A DNA stretch of 64,000 nt from Adenanthera pavonina. Lineage: Eukaryota; Streptophyta; Magnoliopsida; Fabales; Fabaceae. The stretch lies in NCBI GenBank assembly GCA_026686845.1, contig JAIVEN010000026.1:20000001-20064000 (forward strand). Reading direction: 5' to 3'. The notes beneath the pieces are model-generated. The model was not told where the DNA came from, searched no databases, and saw nothing but the letters and a program-made list of their open reading frames with translations. Shown here one piece after another: positions 58,026 through 64,000 of this stretch. Position 1 is the stretch's first letter. The number at the start of each line of letters is the position of its first letter. The translations under genes and the position numbers were made by a program.

Positions 58026-61000
58026 TTACAGTTTATTGGGATTTACCATACCCAATTCTCTTCTTATTTTGCAATGTCTATCTTCTGATAGAGGCTTTGT
58101 CAAGATAACTGCAACTTGATCTTCAGTTGGGATGTACTCTAGTCTGATTTCTCCTTTCAAAACATTATCCCTTATGAAGTGGTGCCTGACTTCAATATGT
58201 TTTTCCCTTGAATGCATGACAAGATTCTTTGTGATGTTAATGGCACTTTGATTGTCACACATGATTGGTATTTCCTTCATTTCAACCACAAGATCTTCAA
58301 GTTGCTGTTTCATCCAGATGATTTGGGCACAACAGCTTCCAGCTGCAACATACTCAGCCTCTGCTGTGGATAAGGCCACACTGTTTTGCTTCTTACTAAA
58401 CCATGAAACCAAGGATCCTCCAAGAAAACTGACATGTTCCACTTGTGCTTTTTCTGTCAATTTTGGATCCTGCAAAATCAGCATCAGTATTTCCTTTGAG
58501 ATCTTCTCCATTGCCCTTTGGATACCAAAGACCCATCTGTGAAGTTCCAATGAGATATCTGAAGATACGCTTCACAGCAGTTGCATGGGTTTCCTTGGGA
58601 CATGACGGGAATCTTGCACACATACAGACACTAAACATGATGTCAGGTCTGCTGGTAGTTAGATATAGTAGGGATCCAATCATTCTTCTGTACTGTGTTA
58701 TGTCAAATAATTTCCCTTCTTCATCCATATCCAGTTTGGTTGTAGTAGCCATAGGTGTTCCCATTGGCTTGGCATTTTCCATTCCAAACTTCTTTAGCAA
58801 TTCCTTCAGATACTTGGATTGGTTGAGGAAGATACCATCATCACACTGCCTGATTTGCAATCCAAGGAAGAAGTTAAGTTCACCCATCATGGACATCTCG
58901 AATTCTCCCTGCATTAACTTAGAGAAATTCTTCCAAAGAGATTCATTAGTAGCACCAAATATAATATCATCAACATAGATTTGAACAATAAGTAAAACTT
59001 TATTCTCTTTCTTAGTGAATAAGGTTGTATCTACTTTTCCTCTGTTGAACCCCTTTTCAGTTAGAAAATTACTTAATCTTTCATACCATGCTCTAGGGGC
59101 CTGTTTTAAACCGTAAAGAGCTTTCTTCAGTTTATAAACATGATTTGGTTTTATAGAGTCCTCAAAACCTGGAGGTTAATCTACATAAACCTCTTCCATG
59201 ATATATCCAATTAGAAATGCACTCTTTACATCCAAGATATTTTTCATGCATGCATATGCTAACAGAATTCTAATTGCTTCTAATCTAGCTACTGGAGCAA
59301 AGGTTTCCTCAAAATCAATACCTTCTTCTTGATTATAACCTTTAGCAACCAGTCTAGCTATATTTCTGATTATTGATCCTGATTCATCAAGTTTATTTCT
59401 AAAAACCCATTTGGTGCTAATGACAAGATGATTTTTGGGTCTAGGCACTAAATCCCAAACTTGATTTCTTTCAAACTGATTTAATTTATCTTGCATAGCC
59501 AAAATCCAGTATTCATCAGTTAAGGCTTCTTCAGTACATTTAGGTTCAATTTGAGAAATAAAAGCACAGTTTATTATTTGATCCCTTAACTATTTTTTGG
59601 TTTTAACTTTCTCTTGAACACTCCCTATCACTTGATCAACAGGATGATTCCTTTGATATCTCCAAGCTCTAGGGAGTTCTTGAGACATTTCTTCATCATT
59701 TTCTTCTTCAAAATCTTTCTCCTAAATATCTTCCTCTATGTTAATAGATTCAGATATCTTTGGAGGTTCAATTTTACTTTCATCAGAAAGATTTAAATCC
59801 TTAAAGTTTGGAATAAGATCATCCTTACCAGTGACATGTTTGGAAACAGTTTCATTTTCAATGAATACTACATGCACAGATTCTTCTACTAATGTAGACT
59901 TTTTATTAAAAACTCTATATGCTTTACTCCTACTAGAATAGCCCAGAAATATACCTTCATCAGATTTGGCATCAAACTTACCCAAATTCTCTTTTCTATT
60001 ATTGTGGATGAAGCACTTGCAGCCGAACACATGGAGATGTGAGAGATTTGGCTTCCTTCTTTTGTATAACTCATAAGGAGTCTTCCCAAGGATTGGTCTG
60101 ATGTAGGCTCTGTTTATGATGTAGCTTGCTATGTTTACTGCATCAACCCATAATACTTGAGAGAGTTCCTTTCCATTCAACATAGCTCTATCCATCTCTC
60201 CAATTGTTCTGTTCTTCCTCTCTACTACTCCATTTTGTTGAGGAGTTCTTGGAGCTGAAAAGTTGTGATCAATTCCATGCTCATTGCAATACTCCAGGAA
60301 ATATGAGTTCTCAAATTCTCCTCCATGATCTGACCTGATAGATACAATGGAAATACCTTTCTCATTTTGCACTTTCTTGGCTAAGGTTACAAATGCATCA
60401 AAGGTATCACTTTTAGAGGAAAGGAACAATGTCCATGTAAATCTAGAGTAATCATCCACAATAACAAGTACATACAGATTTCCACCAAGACTTTTTACCC
60501 TAGATGGACCAATTAAATCCATATGCAGTAGTTCTAGTGGTCTAGTTGTGGTGACTACATTTTTGGGTTTAAAAGAAGATTTAGTTTGTTTTCCTTTTAG
60601 GAATGCATCAAATTCTTTGTCCTTTTCAAAAGTAATATTTGACAGGCTAGTGACTAACTCATTTTTAACCAGTTTTGAAAGCTGATTCATGTTAACATGA
60701 GCTAATCTTCTATGCCATAACCAACTATCATTATCCTGACTAATCAAGCAAACAGAATCTAAGGGAGGAAGTTCATCAAGATCAATAGTATAGCAGTTAC
60801 CATTCCTTTGAGCTTTGAGGATTACTTTGTGATCACTTTTTCTGATGACTAGGCAGAATTTTGAGTCAAATAGTACCCAGTTTTCTTTGTCACATGTTTG
60901 GCTCACACTTAGCAGATTGTGGTTGAGGCCTATCACAAACAGCACCTCTTCAATGGATGTTTCAGGATTTTTGCCTACAATGCCAATGCCAACTATTCTG

Positions 61001-61158
61001 CCATACTGATCACCTCCAAAGGTCACCTTTCCTCCTTTCTTGTCTCTAAGGGTGATGAACTTCTCCTTATCACCAGTCATATGACTTGAGCAGGCACTGT
61101 CCATGTACCATTTATTGTTCTTTCTAGCTTTGAGACAAACCTGCAAAACAAAGTTCAT
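58026..61158 (-). pseudogene. Pol of element C, degenerate
   Basis: A frame from 61158 starts MNFVLQVCLKA and reads protease WYMDSACSSHM, the integrase zinc finger (the second cysteine pair is damaged: EFDAF), and a DDE core with LLHMDLIGP, IRSDHGGEFEN and VVERKNR. TAG near 59719 and the family-wide TAG at 59590-59592 cut it before RT. RT has lost a few codons before DVKSAFL and has TAA near 59176, but the LYG box is intact (LYGLKQAPRAWYE), unlike in the other two copies. An extra base near 58430 shifts the RNase H frame. It ends MVNPNKL at 58026. Confidence 0.88.
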
Positions 61159-62954
61159 GTTTTCTTTTTAGGTACCGAAATTTGCTTGGGTCCTCTTCTG
61201 TCAGTGGTCTTTTCCCTAGATACAGAGGTACCTTTGGGAACCCATTTAACCTTCCTGTTAAGTCCATTTTTCTTTAAAGCACATGAGCTAGAAATATGTC
61301 CCTTTTTGTTACAGAAGTGACAGGTGGTAAAAGGACTGCTGGATTGAGAAGCAGGAAGACAACAATGCAGATAATATTTTTGTTTAGCATGTCTTGGTTG
61401 ATTATATGATTCAATGTGATGTGACATATGATCTTTCTTTCTATTTCCATCAGCATGCACAAAATGTCTCATGTACACATTCTGATTTTTCTTTCTAATC
61501 TTTTCTTTTACAGCACAAGGATCATAGCCAAGTCCAGCTTTTCCCTGTGAAATTCTTTGACTTCCCATTAAAGCAAACAACATATCTTTACCTTTAGTTA
61601 GCCTAGACATGCTTTCCACTAAATAATCATTGGTTTGCTTTAGTTCAATGCATGATTTACAGCAAACAAATTCAGTAATAGGTAGAGAAGCAATTTCAGA
61701 AATGTTGTGTTGAGATTCTAGTTTGTTAATCTTTTTCTTAGCCTGCTTCAATTCTTTAGCAATTTTAACAAACTTATCATGCAACTCATGAAATACATCC
61801 AGTAATTCAGAATATGAAGGTTCAGATTCATATACCTCATCTTCTTGATCACTGCTGCATGAGATTTCAGCTTCTTCAGAGGCAAGTGCCATGAGACAGA
61901 TGTTGGCAATTTCATCTTCATCATCTTCTTCTTCATCTGAGCTGTTGCCCCATATTGATGAGATGTAAGCTCTCTTTTTCTTGCCTTTGTCTGCAGCTTT
62001 CTTTTCTTTCTCTTGCTTCTTGAGGAATTGTGGACAATCCCATTTGATATGTCCTTACTTTTTGCACTCATAGCAAGTCACAGGCTCTTTTGCTTCTCTC
62101 TTGCTATCTTTAGCAGCTCATTTCTTGAAGATTTTCTTGTTTCTTTTCTTGCTGTAGAATCTTCCAAATTTTCTGACCATCATAGCCAGAGTTTCTTCAT
62201 CTATCTCATCTCCATCGTCAGATTCTTCTTCCTTTTCTTCAGCAACTTTGAGAGCAAGGCCTTTCTTCTTTCTGTCTTGTCCAGCTTCCTTGAGAGCTTT
62301 CAGTTTTCCTTCATACTCCTCAAGGCTACCAAAGAGAGCTGTGACAGAGACCATTGATTTTCCTCTAGCTTCCTCTATTGCTGTTACTTAGGGTTGTCAT
62401 TCCAGAGAGAGAGCTCTGAGGATCTTTCTGACTTTCTCTGTTTGAGTGTATTCCTTTCCCAAGCTCTTTAGTTGATTCACAATGAGGGTGAATCTTTTCT
62501 GTAGCTCTTTTACACTTTCTCCTTCAGCCATTCTGAAGCTTTCATATTCTCCTATGCATGTATTTAGTTTGTTTTCCCTGACTCCAGTTATTCCTTCATG
62601 AGCAATTTGCAGGGTGTCCCACATTTCCTTGGCAGTGGAGCATTGGGAGACTTTATAGAATTCGTCCTGATTCAAGGCACTGACCAAACAGTGTTTTGCC
62701 TTGAAATTCAGCAGGACTCTTCTTCTGTCTTCCTCATTCCATTCAGCTTCTGGCTTCTCTCTGTATTTTCCATCATCTTCCAAAGCCATTGGGACAAAAT
62801 CTCCCTTTTGAATGATTGACCAAATGTCCCGATCAATTGACTGGAGATAGATTTGCATCCTCATCTTCCAGTACCCATAATGTTCTCCACTGAAGCTAGG
62901 TGGTCTATTTGTGTTGTTGCCTTTTGGTAAGATACTTTCTCCAAAGCCAGCCAT
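61155..62954 (-). pseudogene. Gag of element C, degenerate
   Basis: The ATG at 62954 opens MAGFGESILPKGNN. A Trp-to-TGA change near 62397 plus a one-base loss a few codons later break the frame. Another stop is near 62118. The first knuckle is cut by TAA at 62055-62057, at the same codon as in the inner element. From 61892 the frame is open through the second knuckle CHFCNKKGHISSSC to the stop at 61155, where ATGA overlaps the pol start. Confidence 0.85.
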
Positions 62955-62995
62955 TTTAATTCCTGGACTGTGAGATCCTTTGATTAGGAATTTGG

Positions 62996-63007
62996 GCTCT
63001 GATACCA
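62996..63007 (-). other. Primer binding site of element C
   Basis: TGGTATCAGAGC on the minus strand, two bases from the LTR, matching initiator tRNA-Met. The following sequence differs slightly from the other copies. Confidence 0.94.
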
Positions 63008-63009
63008 CT

Positions 63010-63743
63010 TGTTAGATTAGCTGGCTTCCCAAGAGAGGGGTGAATTGGGAATATTAAAAATTTTCTGCAAAATATCAAGAAGGTGAAGAAAGCAATATAT
63101 GATGGTAAAACAGAGTATAACCAAATATCTGTAAAAATGGCAGTAAAGAGAAGAAGACTTGGAAATTTATCCTGGCTCGGTCACTACACTTGACCTATGT
63201 CCAGTCCTCAAGTCACCACTTGAGATTTTTCACTATTCTGCAAGAATTCAATGGGCTTCTTGCAAATGCCTCAGTACACTGACGTTGCTCTGTTTCTAGA
63301 GCTTCACTCAATCACTCTATGCACTTTTACAAAGTGCTCCCCAATCCCTTGTGATATCCCTTCACAAGAATATCTATCTTCCATATGAAGATTAGATTGA
63401 TTACAAGAATTGAACTCTCTTAAATAGAGTGAATATGAAAGTTGAAGTATAAATATTGAAGTGTGAGAGTATAAAGCTTTGAGTAAATGATTTGGCAGAG
63501 TTTCAGTATATACAAAGTTTAATTTCTTACCCACAACTTCAAATGATGTTGTATTTATAGATTTGGGTCTCAACTAAATGTTAGAGACGAAATCTATCCG
63601 TTGGAGAAGTTATCCAACGGTTACTCTGAAAAACTATCCGTTAACCAACCGTATTTAATGCTTCTGACATACTGAAATTTGAATTTCAGTTGGTCAACAG
63701 ACAAATTTCGCAGACACTGAAGGTACAGCTTTAACGTTGAAAG
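63010..63743 (-). repeat. 5' LTR of element C, first part
   Basis: Matches 52874-53609 of the partner LTR. It includes the TATA region near 63551 and the AACGG boxes near 63599-63641, with TCCAACGGTTA intact. It stops at GAAAG, where element D is inserted; the partner continues GAAAGCCCGAAG. Confidence 0.92.
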
Positions 63744-64000
63744 TGTTAGCAAGGCTGACTTCCCAAGAGGGGGGGTGAATTGGGAAGATTGAAATTTTTC
63801 TGCACAAAGTGAAGTGGGTGAAGATATCACAATGTAATGAAAATAACGAGTAAAACAGAGCAAGCTGATAAGTAAGGATAACGAGAGGAAGACTCAGTGA
63901 TTTATCCTGGTTCGGTCTATCCACTTGACCTACGTCCAGTCCCCAAGACAACTCTTAAGATTTATCCACTATATAGCAAGAATTTCAACGGGCTTCTTGC
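63744..64000 (-). mobile_element. Element D: start of another Sirevirus-like copia, left LTR only
   Basis: TGTTAGCAAGGCTGACTTCCC begins at 63744 inside the right LTR of element C. It has the 132-bp R/U5 segment seen in the outer LTR and missing in the inner LTRs. GAAAG (63739-63743) should recur at the far side of the insertion, outside the window. It could be a complete element or a solo LTR. Confidence 0.88.

Larger units (their letters stand above)
52874..64000 (-). mobile_element. Element C: Sirevirus-like Ty1/copia, right LTR interrupted
   Basis: Same family organisation as the outer and inner elements but a distinct LTR subfamily (TGTTAGATTAGCTGG instead of TGTTAGCAAGGCTG). The 3' LTR is 52874-54533; the 5' LTR starts at 63010 and is cut at 63743 by element D. 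The PBS is at 62996-63007. It has the best preserved ORF3. Gag and pol carry stops and shifts. Confidence 0.93.

Overview
The window is nuclear DNA of a flowering plant, probably a eudicot: spliced genes with plastid-type N-termini, tRNA-Met-primed Ty1/copia elements, an RTE LINE and hAT/CACTA-type DNA transposons. The species cannot be named from the sequence. Most of the window is transposable elements, many nested; only one gene looks intact.

Region 1-23981 is a Sirevirus-like Ty1/copia element on the minus strand (outer element). It is cut in two by a second element of the same family (inner element, 8657-20342, perfect 5-bp target duplication GATGC). It also carries a 709-bp hAT-type transposon (1376-2084, 8-bp duplication CACACCAC). 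A third relative (element C) occupies 52874 to the right edge. A fourth (element D) starts at 63744 inside the right LTR of C. Read on the minus strand, each of the three long copies has: 5' LTR, PBS, gag with two CCHC knuckles, protease, integrase, RT, RNase H, a ~1-kb non-coding module, a ~730-codon accessory ORF ('ORF3'), polypurine tract, 3' LTR. All copies are broken, mostly by C-to-T type nonsense changes and single-base indels. Some in-frame stops are shared between copies, which suggests that already defective masters were mobilised in trans.

Region 23982-30071 is intergenic DNA followed by one intact plus-strand gene of eight coding exons (27198-30071). It encodes a 342-residue, probably plastid-targeted, NAD(P)-binding Rossmann-fold protein. 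Its fourth coding intron (29025-29131) has the signature of a U12-type AT-AC intron.

Region 30963-39093 is a minus-strand allantoate deiminase (AAH-like) pseudogene whose exon layout is still readable. It has a nonsense codon, a deletion in the metal-site region, a lost splice acceptor and altered active-site glutamates. A small Ty1/copia element (34296-37976) sits in one intron, and a CACTA-like element (39123-40229) sits just beyond the most upstream exon found.

Region 40230-52873 is repeat-rich: a foldback element built from short A/T-rich units (40797-41667), an RBP45/47-type RNA-binding-protein pseudogene (42776-43240), an RTE LINE with a 20-bp target duplication (43353-46512), two exon-like segments of unknown identity (46968-48436), and an internally deleted Ty3/gypsy chromovirus with 566-bp LTRs (48981-52233).

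The most unusual material is in the large copia family. Its U3 regions carry about two dozen interspersed TTCGAA and TTCGTCTG motifs, then MYB-type AACGG boxes about 20 bp apart, then a TATA box. A similar motif-plus-TATA module lies directly upstream of ORF3, which suggests a second, internal promoter for the accessory gene.
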